Origin: Acidisoma sp. PAMC 29798
GTDB lineage: Bacteria > Pseudomonadota > Alphaproteobacteria > Acetobacterales > Acetobacteraceae
DNA: 64,000 nt
Direction of reading: 5' to 3'
NCBI RefSeq assembly: GCF_030252425.1
Contig: NZ_CP126994.1
Location: forward strand, 1,736,001-1,800,000
The notes under the pieces were generated by a model. That model worked only from the letters and a program-made list of their open reading frames with translations, made no database searches and was not told the DNA's origin. Made by a program: the position numbers and the translations under genes. Every line of letters begins with the position of its first letter. Position 1 is the stretch's first letter. This document shows, one piece after another, positions 1-8,439 of this stretch.

Positions 1-334
1 GAACAGCCCAATTGTTTCTAACTTTCGAAACTGCAATCTATCTTCCCCGCCGACGCCCAATCGCGCAGTGCGTTCACAATTTGTTCCATAGCATCCGTAG
101 GGTCGAGAAGCGAACGATAAGTTGTGACAGGACGTTGGATAGACAGCTTTACGATGCCATTCTTTTCGCTCCCATTGCCGCGAAGCCCAAGGTCCGCTGG
201 GTCAATATTTCTAAGCGCCTCATTGATCGTCGCTCGGGAAATTGGCTTCTTTTTTCTCTTTTCTTTGATGAAGACTCGGAAGAACCCTTCGATCCATCCA
301 TCATTGGGCACTTCTGATTGAAGGCTGGCAAGCG

Positions 335-360
335 TGAGCTGCTGCCGGTTTGGTGGACAC
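335..360. repeat. Left terminal inverted repeat of the IS element
   Basis: This 26-bp end begins TGAGCTGCTG and finishes TTTGGTGGACAC. It is the exact reverse complement of 1550-1575. The trinucleotide GCG immediately outside it (332-334) is repeated at 1576-1578, as expected of a target-site duplication. Confidence 0.92.
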
Positions 361-365
361 GCACC

Positions 366-1226
366 TTAGCCTGACGCTTTGTTCCGCTCGAATTCCATAG
401 GGCTGAGATAGCCGATGGTCGAGTGGCGTCGGCGTAAATTATAGAACCGTTCGATGTAGTCGAATACGTCGGCTCGAGCCTGGTCCCTCGTGCGATATAC
501 CTTGCGGGCTGTTCGCTCAGTTTTCAGCGAGGAGAAGAAGCTCTCCATTGCCGCATTGTCCCAGACATTCCCTGACCGACTCATGCTGCAACTAACGTTA
601 TGATCTGCCAAGAGCTTCTGGAACTGTTCACTGCTGTATTGGCTTCCCTGGTCCGAATGATGCATCAACGCATCTGGTTTGCCGCGGCGCCAGATCGCCA
701 TCATTAACGCGTCGGCCACCAACTGAGCTGTCATCGTGACGCTCATCGACCAGCCCACGACACGACGCGAGAAAAGGTCAATGACGGCAGCCACGTAGAG
801 CCAACCTTCTGCCGTCCAAAGATAGGTGAAGTCGGCGATCCACTTCTGGTTCGGTGCTGTAGCTACGAATTGGCGGTCCAGCACGTTGGCAGCCGCCTCG
901 TTCCGCTCGCCCTTGTCGGATGGCAGGCCTCTGCGGCGCGGTCGGGCCCGTAAGGCTTGCTCGCGCATGAGCCGCTCAATGCGGTGCAAGCCACACACGT
1001 CACCCTCGGCCAGGACGTCATGCCAGACGCGCCGGGCGCCATAGGTCCGGTCGCTGCCGACGAAGCTGGCCTTGACGTGCGCGCCGAGAATTTCGTCGCT
1101 GCGTGCCCGAGCGCTGGGCGATCGGGTGAGCCAGGCGTGGAATCCACTGCGTGAGACACCGAGCGCCTCGCAAAGCCACCGCACCGGCCAAATCCCTCGA
1201 TGCTTCGCCACGAAGCCGAATTTCAT
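366..1226 (-). CDS. IS3-family transposase OrfB (DDE catalytic subunit)
   Basis: The 286-residue product has an N-terminal HTH_21-like region (LCEALGVSRSGFHAWL) followed by an rve integrase core. The catalytic triad is visible: Asp in WIADFTYL, Asp in MHHSDQGSQY and Glu in DNAAMESFFSSLK, followed by the typical RRRHSTIGYLSP ending. In this family the active enzyme is normally an OrfAB fusion made by -1 frameshifting; OrfB alone starts at the ATGA overlap with orfA. Length is usual for the family and there is no sign of decay. Confidence 0.95.
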   Translation of the reverse strand: MKFGFVAKHRGIWPVRWLCEALGVSRSGFHAWLTRSPSARARSDEILGAHVKASFVGSDRTYGARRVWHDVLAEGDVCGLHRIERLMREQALRARPRRRGLPSDKGERNEAAANVLDRQFVATAPNQKWIADFTYLWTAEGWLYVAAVIDLFSRRVVGWSMSVTMTAQLVADALMMAIWRRGKPDALMHHSDQGSQYSSEQFQKLLADHNVSCSMSRSGNVWDNAAMESFFSSLKTERTARKVYRTRDQARADVFDYIERFYNLRRRHSTIGYLSPMEFERNKASG

Positions 1227-1519
1227 ATCGACTCCCTCGCGAAGTAGGCCGCGGCTTTTTTTAGGATATCGCGCTCCGCCTTGAGCTTTGCGACCTCACG
1301 CCGCAGACGATCTATCTCCTGCTGATCCGGCTTGAGCTGGCCCTGGCCCGGAAATGCCTGCCCAGGATCCGAGGTAACCTCCTTGATCCATCGTCGCAGA
1401 ATGCTTTCGCCCACATCCAGGTCCCGGCTGGCCTGCACCAATGAAATCCCACGTTCATTAACTAGCCGGACCGCCTCCAGCTTGAACTCCCGGCTGAACT
1501 GTCGTCGCGTCATTTGCAT
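1223..1519 (-). CDS. IS3-family transposase OrfA (DNA-binding subunit)
   Basis: The 98-residue product is an HTH_Tnp_1 protein: RREFSREFKLEAV-type start (here RRQFSREFKLEAVRLV), a helix-turn-helix around SLVQASRDLDVGESILRRWI, then a leucine-zipper-like coil (EIDRLRREVAKLKAERDILKKAAAYFA) used for oligomerisation. It binds the terminal repeats and, after -1 frameshifting in the A7G run near its end, forms the N-terminus of the OrfAB transposase. It lies 30 nt inside the right-hand repeat. Confidence 0.93.
   Translation of the reverse strand: MQMTRRQFSREFKLEAVRLVNERGISLVQASRDLDVGESILRRWIKEVTSDPGQAFPGQGQLKPDQQEIDRLRREVAKLKAERDILKKAAAYFARESI
1255..1262 (-). other. Probable -1 ribosomal frameshift site (A7G)
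   Basis: On the coding strand a run of seven A followed by G falls in the codons for LKKA near the end of orfA, about 30 nt before the orfB start. A6G/A7G heptamers are the standard slippery sequence used by IS3-family elements to make the OrfAB fusion. No pseudoknot or stem was verified downstream. Confidence 0.7.
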
Positions 1520-1549
1520 CCTCCAATCTCGCGAAACACCTTAATCTCG

Positions 1550-1575
1550 GTGTCCACCAAACCGGCAGCAGCTCA
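1550..1575. repeat. Right terminal inverted repeat of the IS element
   Basis: This end is the exact reverse complement of 335-360. The trinucleotide GCG at 1576-1578 matches 332-334, completing the target duplication. Confidence 0.92.
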
Positions 1576-2473
1576 GCGCTTCCGAACTCCAACCTAGCGT
1601 TCTAAGAACGTCGAACACCGTCGAACCCCTTTCGCGAGCGGACGCGGCTTCCCGCTCGACGATTTCTGCCGCCCGCTCGGTCGTGCTTGCCGCCGGACCG
1701 CCACGATTCGGTATGGCGGCGACGGTGATTTCAGAGGATTGATCAAGCTCCTTTCCATCGCCGGTCATAAACTTGCTGTTTAAGATAATTGCTTGCCCCG
1801 GTTCCAACTCGCCGGCTTGTTGTAGTAAGGCGGTCAGATATCGCTCTAGCGTTCGCCCTCGCACTTGCTGGCCTTCAATAAGCCCAACGTGGTTGCCTAC
1901 GATCGCAAAGTAAAGCGCCCCTTTGAGTACGCGCGCCTCTGCGCCGACATCGAGGCTTTGCAATAGATATTCAGAAGTGTCTTCATCCAGAGACTGCAAG
2001 ACTGCGGTAACATCCGAACCTTCTTGCAGATGGATGATTTGACCAGCAAATACGGGCCCATCCCAACTATCGGGCACTGAGAGCTTGTTGAGGATGACAA
2101 AGCTCTGATCTTGGTCAAGGTCCATAATACGAAGCTTTGCGTTATCTGCCCATCCCCGGCGGCGAAGGACGTCGACTACCATCGTCTTCAGCTCCAGGCT
2201 TTCCCAGAGGTTATCAAGCTTCAATTGGCGATATTGAATCGTGGTATTTTTTATTGGCACCAAACAGCTCCCTGTGCGACTTCGTATCGAAGCCACAGGA
2301 AAACGGAAGAGTCGAGGGTGAGTGTACGTCAGATGGTTGTCCTCCAGGCAATTATGTCCCTGGATGCGTCCTACTGACCCCAGACAAGCCAAATCCTAAG
2401 GGGGGTTCCAAGCTAGACCTTCGTCCAAGCCTGAAGCCGTAAGCCAGCAATTTCAGGACGCTAGGATGCGGGG

Positions 2474-2549
2474 TGGTGGAGCCAATCGGAATCGAACCGA
2501 CGACCTCCTGAATGCCATTCAGGCGCTCTCCCAACTGAGCTATGGCCCC
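2474..2549 (-). tRNA. tRNA-Ala (anticodon GGC)
   Basis: The 76-nt cloverleaf includes an encoded CCA (2476-2474). The acceptor GGGGCCA pairs with TGGCTCC, with one G-U pair. The D arm has AGCTCAGTTGGGAGAGC, the anticodon stem CCTGA/TCAGG carries loop ATGGCAT, and the T arm has GGTTCGATTCC. The 3' end points at the AT-richer, IS-bearing tip of the window, the usual geometry for a tRNA used as an integration site. Confidence 0.96.
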
Positions 2550-2629
2550 GCCTTGGGTGGGCGGGGTATAGACGCCGCCGTGCGATCTGATCAACCCCTC
2601 CCGTGTCGGAAAGATGACAGGCCCCGCGC

Positions 2630-3049
2630 ATGGCTGGGTCAGGGCCCGAGCCCGTGGACCTGAACCCCTCTGCCGAGGAACGCGAAGCCACCACGAATCG
2701 CGCCGCCTACCGCCATTGGCTGCGCGCCGTGCATGGCCTCATCCAAGGCAATGCGGCGCTCCGCCAAGCCTTCGCCGGCACCGCAACACCATACGAAGAT
2801 GCGCTGCTGTTGGAGGCGGACCTCCGCCCCGATGACCGCATCTTCCTGGAAGGCGCCGCGCCCGACTGGCTGGATCAGGCGCTCCAACGCGCCAGCGCCG
2901 CCACGACGCGCGCCGAAGCCACCGTGCTGGTCACGGACACGCCCGCCGAACCGCTCCCCCAACACCTCCGCGTGGTGATCCAAACCGCCGGCGAACCGGT
3001 GGCCCTGCCGCCGCATATCCACGTCACGCGGCCGGACGAGTGGAGCTAG
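2630..3049 (+). CDS. Hypothetical protein, 139 residues
   Basis: This is a small soluble protein without signal peptide or membrane helix. It is Ala/Arg-rich, with a predicted helical first half (NRAAYRHWLRAVHGLIQGN) and a more mixed C-terminus ending PHIHVTRPDEWS. The codon pattern is that of a real GC-rich gene. Its TAG stop shares the palindrome CTAG with the stop of the convergent ruvX, so the 3' ends overlap by four bases. The start is uncertain; ATG 2630 is the best candidate. I do not recognise a family. Confidence 0.6.
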   Translation: MAGSGPEPVDLNPSAEEREATTNRAAYRHWLRAVHGLIQGNAALRQAFAGTATPYEDALLLEADLRPDDRIFLEGAAPDWLDQALQRASAATTRAEATVLVTDTPAEPLPQHLRVVIQTAGEPVALPPHIHVTRPDEWS

Positions 3050-3507
3050 CCGAGCGAATCGATCGCCGACTGAAGAATCCGCGCCGCGGCCATACGGTCG
3101 ATCACGGCGGCCCGGCGCTTGCGACCGAGATCGGCCTCGCCGATCAGCATGTCATGCACCTCGGCCGAAGACAGCGTCTCGTCCCACAGCGCCGCCGGCA
3201 GGCCCACGGCATCCGATACGGCCCAGGCCCAGTCTCGCGCCGCCTGGGCGGCCGGACCCATATGGCCGTCCGAGGCAAGCGGAAGACCAATGACCAAGCC
3301 GCCGGCATCCTCCCGCTCCGCCAGCTTGGCGATCTGGGCGGCGATGCCCGCAAGCTTGCCGCGCGTGATGGTGCCGAAGGGGCTCGCCACCTTCAGCCGC
3401 ACGTCCGAGAGCGCGACGCCGATGATCTTGGAGCCGAGGTCGAGGCCAATGAGGCGCTGTTCAGCCTCCAGGCCGGCGCAGAGGTCGCTTAGGTTGATGA
3501 TGGGCAT
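3046..3507 (-). CDS. ruvX: RuvX/YqgF, putative Holliday junction resolvase / pre-16S rRNA nuclease
   Basis: The 153-residue protein has an RNase H-like fold, the normal size for YqgF. The first catalytic Asp is Asp23 in LIGLDLGSKIIGVA, the Glu-containing DETLSS motif is central, and the final Asp lies in the helix DRMAAARILQSA. Family members act as nucleases in 16S rRNA 5' maturation and have been proposed to cut recombination intermediates. The start MPIINLSD (ATG 3507) was chosen; a much longer open frame upstream is antisense to gatCA and is not credible. It is divergent from gatC with only 66 nt between them, so the two promoters must overlap or face each other there. Confidence 0.92.
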   Translation of the reverse strand: MPIINLSDLCAGLEAEQRLIGLDLGSKIIGVALSDVRLKVASPFGTITRGKLAGIAAQIAKLAEREDAGGLVIGLPLASDGHMGPAAQAARDWAWAVSDAVGLPAALWDETLSSAEVHDMLIGEADLGRKRRAAVIDRMAAARILQSAIDSLG

Positions 3508-3573
3508 GGGCGCCTTTATGGTCCGCGGCCATCCATTCACCAAGCGTCCACTCCCCAAGGATCTTCTGGTTCC

Positions 3574-3876
3574 ATGACGTCCGCATCCGCCGCCCTCGAC
3601 CCCGCCGCCGTCCGCCGCATTGCGCGGCTGGCGCGCATCCGCCTGCCGGAAGAGGACGTCGCGCAACTCCAAACCGAACTCGGCGCCATCCTGGGCTGGA
3701 TCGAGCAGCTGGATGAGGTCGATGTCTCCGGCATCGATCCGCTCGCCTCGGTCGGCCAGGCGACGCTTGCGATGCGCGACGATGTGGTCACCGATGGCGG
3801 CCAAACCGAGGCGGTGCTGGCCAATGCCCCGGCCCGCAACGGAACCTTTTATACCGTGCCGAAGGTGGTCGAATAA
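3574..3876 (+). CDS. gatC: Asp-tRNA(Asn)/Glu-tRNA(Gln) amidotransferase subunit C
   Basis: This 100-residue GatC is the small wrapping subunit that stabilises the GatA-GatB complex. It shows the typical [14 protein letters not shown] start, [22 protein letters not shown] core and a C-terminal FYTVPKVVE tail. The heterotrimer converts misacylated Glu-tRNA(Gln) and/or Asp-tRNA(Asn) to the amide forms in bacteria lacking the direct synthetase. It is first in a three-gene operon: gatA starts one base after the gatC stop (TAAC-ATG). Confidence 0.96.
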   Translation: MTSASAALDPAAVRRIARLARIRLPEEDVAQLQTELGAILGWIEQLDEVDVSGIDPLASVGQATLAMRDDVVTDGGQTEAVLANAPARNGTFYTVPKVVE

Positions 3877-3877
3877 C

Positions 3878-5359
3878 ATGACCTTGGAACTGACCATTGC
3901 CGGCGCGCGCGATGCGCTGCGGGCGAAAACCTTGTCCGCGCGGGAACTGACCGACGCCCATCTGGCGGCGATCGAACAGCTCGACCCCCAGCTCAATGCC
4001 TTCATCACGGTGACGGCCGATGCCGCGCGCGCCCAGGCCGATGCCGCCGATGCGGCGATCGGGCGGGGCGAGGGCGGGCCGCTGACGGGCATTCCCATCG
4101 CCATCAAGGATCTCTTCTGCACCAAGGGCGTGCGGACCACGGCGGCCAGCCGCATCCTGGAGCCGTTCATTCCGCCCTATGAGAGCACGGTCACCAGCCA
4201 GTTGCTGCGCGATGGCGCGGTGTTTCTCGGCAAGACCAATCTCGATGAATTCGCCATGGGCTCCTCGACCATGACCTCGGCCTTCGGGCCGACCATCAAC
4301 CCGTGGCAGCGGACAGGGGATGACACCCGTCTCGTGCCCGGCGGGTCGTCCGGCGGGTCCGCCGCCGCCGTCGCGGCCGGCATGGCCCTGGGCTCGACCG
4401 GCACGGATACCGGCGGCTCCATCCGCCAGCCGGCGTCCTTCTGCGGCATCGTGGGCATGAAGCCGACCTATGGCCGCTGCTCGCGCTTCGGCGTGGTCGC
4501 CTTCGCCTCCTCACTGGATCAGCCGGGGCCCTTCGCCCGCACGGTGGAGGATACCGCCATCCTGCTCGGTTCCATGGCCGGGCATGACCCCAAGGACAGC
4601 ACCAGCATGGACCGGCCGGTGCCCGATTTCGCGGCCGCCTGTCGCCGGGGCGTGCGTGGCCTGCGCATCGGCGTGCCGCGCGAATATCGTGCGGACGGCA
4701 TGCCGGCGGAGATCGAGCGTTTGTGGCAGCAGGGGTTGGACTGGCTGCGCGATGCTGGCGCCGAGATCGTGGACGTGTCCTTGCCGCATACGAAATACGG
4801 CCTCGCCACCTATTACATCGTCGCGCCGGCCGAAGCCTCCTCCAACCTCGCGCGGTATGACGGCGTGCGTTTCGGCTTGCGCGTGCCAGCGAATGACCTG
4901 ACCGATCTCTATGAGGGCACGCGCGCCGCCGGTTTCGGCGCGGAAGTGCGGCGCCGTATTCTCATCGGCACCTATGTGCTGTCGGCAGGTTATTACGACG
5001 CTTATTACCTCAAGGCGCAGAAAGTGCGCGCCCTGATCCTGAAGGATTTCACCGATGCCTTCGGCCGTGTCGATGCGTTGCTGACACCCACGGCGCCTTC
5101 GGCCGCCTTCGGCCTGGGCGAGAATATGGATGATCCGCTCAAGATGTATTTGAACGACGTGTTCACCGTGCCAGCCAATATCGCGGGCGTGCCGGGCATT
5201 TCCGTGCCGGCCGGTCTGGACGCGGATGGCCTGCCTTTGGGCTTGCAGGTCATTAGCCGTCATTTCGACGAAGAAACGGTCTTCGCGGTCGGTCAGGTGC
5301 TGGAGGATGCGGCGGGTTTCACGGCCAAACCCGCCATCCGCGCGAAGGTGCTGTCATGA
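3878..5359 (+). CDS. gatA: Amidotransferase subunit A (glutamine amidase)
   Basis: The 493-residue amidase-signature enzyme releases ammonia from glutamine for the GatB transamidation step. The Ser-cisSer-Lys triad is visible: Lys77 in IPIAIKDLF, cis-Ser157 in the GGSSGGSA loop, and nucleophile Ser181 in DTGGSIRQP. Start is ATG 3878, directly after gatC; a longer in-frame extension would run antiparallel through gatC and is rejected. The stop overlaps the gatB start (ATGA, 5356-5359), indicating translational coupling. Confidence 0.97.
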   Translation: MTLELTIAGARDALRAKTLSARELTDAHLAAIEQLDPQLNAFITVTADAARAQADAADAAIGRGEGGPLTGIPIAIKDLFCTKGVRTTAASRILEPFIPPYESTVTSQLLRDGAVFLGKTNLDEFAMGSSTMTSAFGPTINPWQRTGDDTRLVPGGSSGGSAAAVAAGMALGSTGTDTGGSIRQPASFCGIVGMKPTYGRCSRFGVVAFASSLDQPGPFARTVEDTAILLGSMAGHDPKDSTSMDRPVPDFAAACRRGVRGLRIGVPREYRADGMPAEIERLWQQGLDWLRDAGAEIVDVSLPHTKYGLATYYIVAPAEASSNLARYDGVRFGLRVPANDLTDLYEGTRAAGFGAEVRRRILIGTYVLSAGYYDAYYLKAQKVRALILKDFTDAFGRVDALLTPTAPSAAFGLGENMDDPLKMYLNDVFTVPANIAGVPGISVPAGLDADGLPLGLQVISRHFDEETVFAVGQVLEDAAGFTAKPAIRAKVLS

Positions 5360-6804
5360 GCTATATCATTGAGGGCGCAACCGGCCCCTGGGAGTTGGTG
5401 ATCGGGCTGGAAGTTCATGCCCAGATCGTCTCGAACGCGAAACTCTTCAGCGGGGCTTCGGCCGAATACGGGGCCGAGCCGAACAGCCAGGTGAGCTTCA
5501 TCGATGCCGGCTTCCCCGGCATGCTGCCGGTGATCAACCGCGCCTGCGTGGCGCAGGCGGTGCGCACGGGCCTCGGCTTGCAGGCGGAGATCAATCTCGT
5601 CAGTCGGTTCGACCGCAAGAACTACTTCTATGCCGATCTGCCGCAGGGCTATCAGATCAGCCAGTTCGCGCATCCCATCGTCGGCAAGGGCGTGGTCGAG
5701 ATTCTGCTGGAGAGTGGCGAGACGCGCCATATCGGCGTCACGCGCCTGCATCTGGAGCAGGATGCGGGCAAGTCCCTGCATGACCAGGACCCAGCGCTGT
5801 CCTTCATCGATCTCAATCGCGCCGGTGTCGCGCTGATGGAAATCGTGAGTGAGCCGGATATGCGCACGCCGGAGGAGGCGGGGGCCTATCTGCGCAAGCT
5901 GCGCACCATCATGCGTTATCTCGGCACCTGCGACGGCAATATGGAAGAAGGCTCCATGCGCGCCGACGTGAATGTGTCCGTCCGCAAAGCCGGCGAGGAA
6001 TTCCGCACGCGGTGCGAGATCAAAAACGTCAATTCAGTGCGCTTCGTCATGCATGCGATCGAGGCTGAGGCCCAGCGCCAGGTGGCGGTCTGGGAAAGCG
6101 GGCAGGTGGTGCGGCAGGAAACGCGCCTCTATGACCCCGCGCGGGGCGAAACGCGGTCCATGCGCAGCAAGGAAGATGCGCATGACTATCGTTACTTCCC
6201 CGATCCAGATCTGCTGCCTTTGGTGATCGACCAGGCCTGGGTGGATGGATTGTTTGCGGCACTGCCGGAACTGCCGGACGCCAAGAAGGCGCGCTTCATG
6301 AGCGCCTATGGTCTGCCGTCCTATGATGCCGGCGTTTTGGTGATGGAGCAGGCGACCGCCGATTTCTATGAAGCGGTGGCGCAGGGCAGGGACGGCAAGA
6401 TTGCTGCCAACTGGATGCTGGGCGATTTCTTCGCCGGCCTGAACCGCATGGGGCGGAGCATTGCCGACAGCCCGGTCTCGGCCGAGGGGTTGGGCGGCTT
6501 GCTCGACCTTCTGGCGGACGCGACCATCAACGGCCGCATCGCCAAGGAGGTGATGGAGGCGATGATGGAGACCGGGGAGAGTGCCGGCGCCATTGTGGAG
6601 GCGAAGGGCCTTCGCCAGGTCACGGACACGGGTGCGATCGACGCGGCGGTGGATTCGGTCTTGGCGGCGAATCCCGACAAGCTGGCGGAATACAAGGCGG
6701 GGAAGGAGAAGCTGTTCGGCTTCTTCGTGGGCCAGGTGATGAAGGCCATGGCCGGGAAGGGTAACCCGGCGCTGGTGAACGACGCGATTAGAAAGAAGCT
6801 GTGA
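5356..6804 (+). CDS. gatB: Amidotransferase subunit B (tRNA-dependent kinase/transamidase)
   Basis: The 482-residue GatB binds the misacylated tRNA, phosphorylates its side-chain carboxylate and transfers ammonia from GatA. The N-terminal catalytic domain carries [18 protein letters not shown] and [10 protein letters not shown], then RADVNVSVR and the EIKNVNS signature. The C-terminal helical/YqeY domain (about residues 330-482) ends [19 protein letters not shown]. Length and motifs are complete. It is the last gene of gatCAB; no T-rich terminator follows, only the palindrome at 6826-6854. Confidence 0.97.
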   Translation: MSYIIEGATGPWELVIGLEVHAQIVSNAKLFSGASAEYGAEPNSQVSFIDAGFPGMLPVINRACVAQAVRTGLGLQAEINLVSRFDRKNYFYADLPQGYQISQFAHPIVGKGVVEILLESGETRHIGVTRLHLEQDAGKSLHDQDPALSFIDLNRAGVALMEIVSEPDMRTPEEAGAYLRKLRTIMRYLGTCDGNMEEGSMRADVNVSVRKAGEEFRTRCEIKNVNSVRFVMHAIEAEAQRQVAVWESGQVVRQETRLYDPARGETRSMRSKEDAHDYRYFPDPDLLPLVIDQAWVDGLFAALPELPDAKKARFMSAYGLPSYDAGVLVMEQATADFYEAVAQGRDGKIAANWMLGDFFAGLNRMGRSIADSPVSAEGLGGLLDLLADATINGRIAKEVMEAMMETGESAGAIVEAKGLRQVTDTGAIDAAVDSVLAANPDKLAEYKAGKEKLFGFFVGQVMKAMAGKGNPALVNDAIRKKL

Positions 6805-6825
6805 GGCAGGCTGGACAACACACTT

Positions 6826-6854
6826 CGTCTATACGGCATTTTGCCGTATAGACG
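6826..6854. promoter_or_regulatory. Perfect 13-bp inverted repeat, probable toxin-antitoxin operator
   Basis: The arms CGTCTATACGGCA (6826-6838) and TGCCGTATAGACG (6842-6854) are separated by TTT. The repeat ends 18 nt before the ATG of the ribbon-helix-helix antitoxin. Such antitoxins normally repress their own operon at a palindrome in this position. The arms contain TATAC and GTATA, compatible with an overlapping -10 element. A terminator for gatB is the alternative, but no T-tract follows. Confidence 0.75.
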
Positions 6855-6872
6855 AGAGAAAGTGAGTGGACC

Positions 6873-7163
6873 ATGCCAAAATCCGTTGCTGAAGCCGACA
6901 CCGCTCGTTTGGAAGCGCGTATCCCGGTCCAGGTCTATGACCAGATGCAGCGCGCCGCGCGTCTGCGTGGCATGACCATGACCGGCTATGTCATCGCGAC
7001 GGCGGGCGAGGATGCGCGGCGCGTCGTCGAGGACGCTGACATCCTGCGTCTGGCACGTGAGGATCAAATCCGCTTCGCTGAAGCGCTCATCGATCCACCA
7101 AAGCCGAATGAGCGGCTGGCCCGTGCGGCGAAACGCCATGCCGAATTGATCGAGCGCCGGTGA
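6873..7163 (+). CDS. DUF1778 (TacA-type) antitoxin, ribbon-helix-helix
   Basis: The 96-residue protein has an N-terminal RHH DNA-binding segment (TARLEARIPVQVYDQMQRAARLRGMTMTGYV) followed by an acidic/basic C-terminal tail (ALIDPPKPNERLARAAKRHAEL), the part that in TacA homologues wraps the acetyltransferase and blocks its active site. It overlaps the toxin gene by 4 nt (GTGA) and sits just downstream of a perfect palindrome, the expected auto-repression site. Assignment rests on family motifs plus partner; the symbol is left blank because subfamily is uncertain. Confidence 0.9.
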   Translation: MPKSVAEADTARLEARIPVQVYDQMQRAARLRGMTMTGYVIATAGEDARRVVEDADILRLAREDQIRFAEALIDPPKPNERLARAAKRHAELIERR

Positions 7164-7666
7164 GCCTCCGCTTCGCCATCGAGCCGCTGGCGAAGGCGCA
7201 TAAGCGGTCAGGCTTCACTTGCGGTAATGACCGTATCGACCTCTACTTCCGTGACACGGTGTTGCAGGATGTGAAGCGCAAATACGCGACGTGCTTTGTC
7301 GCCCGCGATTTGCCGACGACTCAAATCGCCGGTTTTTATACTCTATCCTCCAGCAATGTACCCTTGAGCGAGATTCCTGAACCACTGGCGCAAAAGCTGC
7401 CGCGCTACCCGACTGTTCCGGCCGTGTTGATCGGCTGGCTTGGCCGACACAGCGCTTATACCGGGCAGGGACTTGGGGAGGCCTTGTTGTTCGATGCCAT
7501 CAAGACCGTCACCACTGCGCCCATCGGGGCGCACGCCATTTTTGCAGATGTTATCGATAACAAAGCGGCAGCGTTTTACGCGGCCTGCGGTTTCACGCCT
7601 TTAGTTCAGCGCCCTCGCAGGCTTTACTTGCCTGTGGCGACGGCACTTGAGCAACTATCGCTATGA
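7160..7666 (+). CDS. GNAT-family toxin (TacT-like tRNA acetyltransferase)
   Basis: The 168-residue GNAT domain protein has the acetyl-CoA pyrophosphate loop GQGLGEALL (about 103-110) and Tyr140 in AAAFYAACGF, the position of the catalytic Tyr in TacT. Homologues acetylate the amino group of aminoacyl-tRNA and stop translation. The start codon is GTG at 7160, overlapping the antitoxin stop, so synthesis is coupled to the antitoxin. Downstream sequence to tRNA-Ser is AT-richer and gene-free, hinting that the pair came in as part of a larger insertion. Confidence 0.9.
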   Translation: MSLRFAIEPLAKAHKRSGFTCGNDRIDLYFRDTVLQDVKRKYATCFVARDLPTTQIAGFYTLSSSNVPLSEIPEPLAQKLPRYPTVPAVLIGWLGRHSAYTGQGLGEALLFDAIKTVTTAPIGAHAIFADVIDNKAAAFYAACGFTPLVQRPRRLYLPVATALEQLSL

Positions 7667-7884
7667 CACGTTGCCAGGGTCAGGGATCCCGCAGTTGGAA
7701 CCGTTCTACCATCTCTTCTATTTGTGCCAGATAAAAATTTGGGCCATGGAAACGTATTACTATGCACAAGAATGCTGACGCATGGCGAAAGTGCCGTCGC
7801 CACAGCGGCATGACGCTCTAGAACCTGTCATCGGTCTACGCGCCGAAATCAGAGAACACTTAACGACTTCGATATTTTAAAAAT

Positions 7885-7977
7885 TGGCGGAGGGGATGAG
7901 ATTCGAACTCACGGTACGGGTTGACCCCGTACAACGGTTTAGCAAACCGCCGCCTTCAGCCACTCGGCCACCCCTCC
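7885..7977 (-). tRNA. tRNA-Ser (anticodon GCT)
   Basis: This is a 93-nt class II tRNA including encoded CCA. The acceptor GGAGGGG pairs with CCCCTCC and the discriminator is G. The anticodon arm reads GGTTTGCTAAACC with GCT, a long variable arm (TTGTACGGGGTCAACCCGTACC) follows, and the T arm is GAGTTCGAATCTC. Its 3' end faces the gene-free, AT-richer stretch 7667-7884 and the TacAT pair beyond it. That stretch holds no coding frame or tRNA that I can support. Confidence 0.96.
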
Positions 7978-8106
7978 GCCGGGAAGAGCAATGCCATTTA
8001 CACGACGTTTGCGGGCGGAGTGATACCTGCCCGCAGGACCCTGGTCAATGTCTCCTGCCACCGAGGATACCAGATGGCTTTTGGGCTTGGGGCGTCCTGA
8101 CCACAC

Positions 8107-8439
8107 TCAAATAGCGGTCGTCATCTCCTTGTCCGCCGGTTCCGACGCAATCTCGGCCCGCAGGGGCTTCAGCATCTCGTCCCTCGACATCGGCGGGACG
8201 TGAAGCCCCCCTTGCAAAGACGTCCGTCGCCGAACGCAGGCTTGCACCGTTGCCAAAATCGCTTCGCGATAAACGATCTCCTGCCGAAGCCCATCGATCT
8301 CGGATCGCATCGTCATCGCTTGATCAATGCGACCCATATCGAGAAGGTTCTGCAGAAGAGCCAGCCGCCGTTCCAGCCGCGCAGTTGCGTCTGCAAAGCG
8401 ACGTTCGGCTGAGGCTAAGTGACATTGCAACCACGTCAT
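8107..8439 (-). CDS. Hypothetical coiled-coil protein, 110 residues
   Basis: This is a small soluble protein whose first two-thirds is strongly helical and heptad-like (SAERRFADATARLERRLALLQNLL, then IDGLRQEIVYREAILATVQACVRRR). No signal peptide or membrane segment is seen, and I recognise no family. No good ribosome-binding site precedes ATG 8439, so the start may be internal. The gene is isolated between tRNA-Ser and a 309-bp gap. Confidence 0.45.
   Translation of the reverse strand: MTWLQCHLASAERRFADATARLERRLALLQNLLDMGRIDQAMTMRSEIDGLRQEIVYREAILATVQACVRRRTSLQGGLHVPPMSRDEMLKPLRAEIASEPADKEMTTAI

Larger units (their letters stand above)
335..1575 (-). mobile_element. Complete IS3-family insertion sequence, 1241 bp
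   Basis: The element carries two overlapping leftward frames (orfA 1223-1519, orfB 366-1226). It is bounded by 26-bp perfect inverted repeats starting with TG, and flanked by a 3-bp direct repeat GCG. Length, gene order, ATGA overlap of the two frames, an A7G slippery run and DDE residues in orfB all fit IS3. No frameshift or internal stop is apparent, so it may still be mobile. It splits an unrelated gene whose frame is restored on precise removal. The subgroup (IS51- or IS407-like) cannot be settled by eye. Confidence 0.95.
18..2260 (-). pseudogene. Gene of unknown function, interrupted by an IS3-family element
   Basis: Two separated pieces of one leftward gene lie at 1579-2260 and 18-334. 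Joining 1579 directly to 334, which removes the IS and one target copy, gives 999 nt in a single frame: 332 residues ending in TAG at 20-18. The start chosen is GTG at 2260 because AGGGAG sits 7 nt upstream; the open frame extends further to 2392 but without such a site. The N-terminal piece reads VPIKNTTIQYRQLKLDNL; the C-terminal piece is rich in Lys/Arg around IKEKRKKKPISR. I recognise no catalytic motif, signal peptide or membrane segment. As it stands, translation enters the IS after SEAL and stops at 1541, losing about the last 100 residues. Base composition is clearly AT-richer than the genes to the right, suggesting horizontal acquisition. The function is unknown and the gene is probably inactive in this strain. 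Confidence 0.8.

Noticed and set aside
2352-2694. Small frames over tRNA-Ala
   Set aside because: They cross a tRNA gene whose cloverleaf is complete; peptides such as GGAIAQLGERLN are typical translations of tRNA sequence.
3508-4170. N-terminal extension of ruvX
   Set aside because: It runs antisense through gatC and gatA; the RuvX family begins at MPIINLSD.
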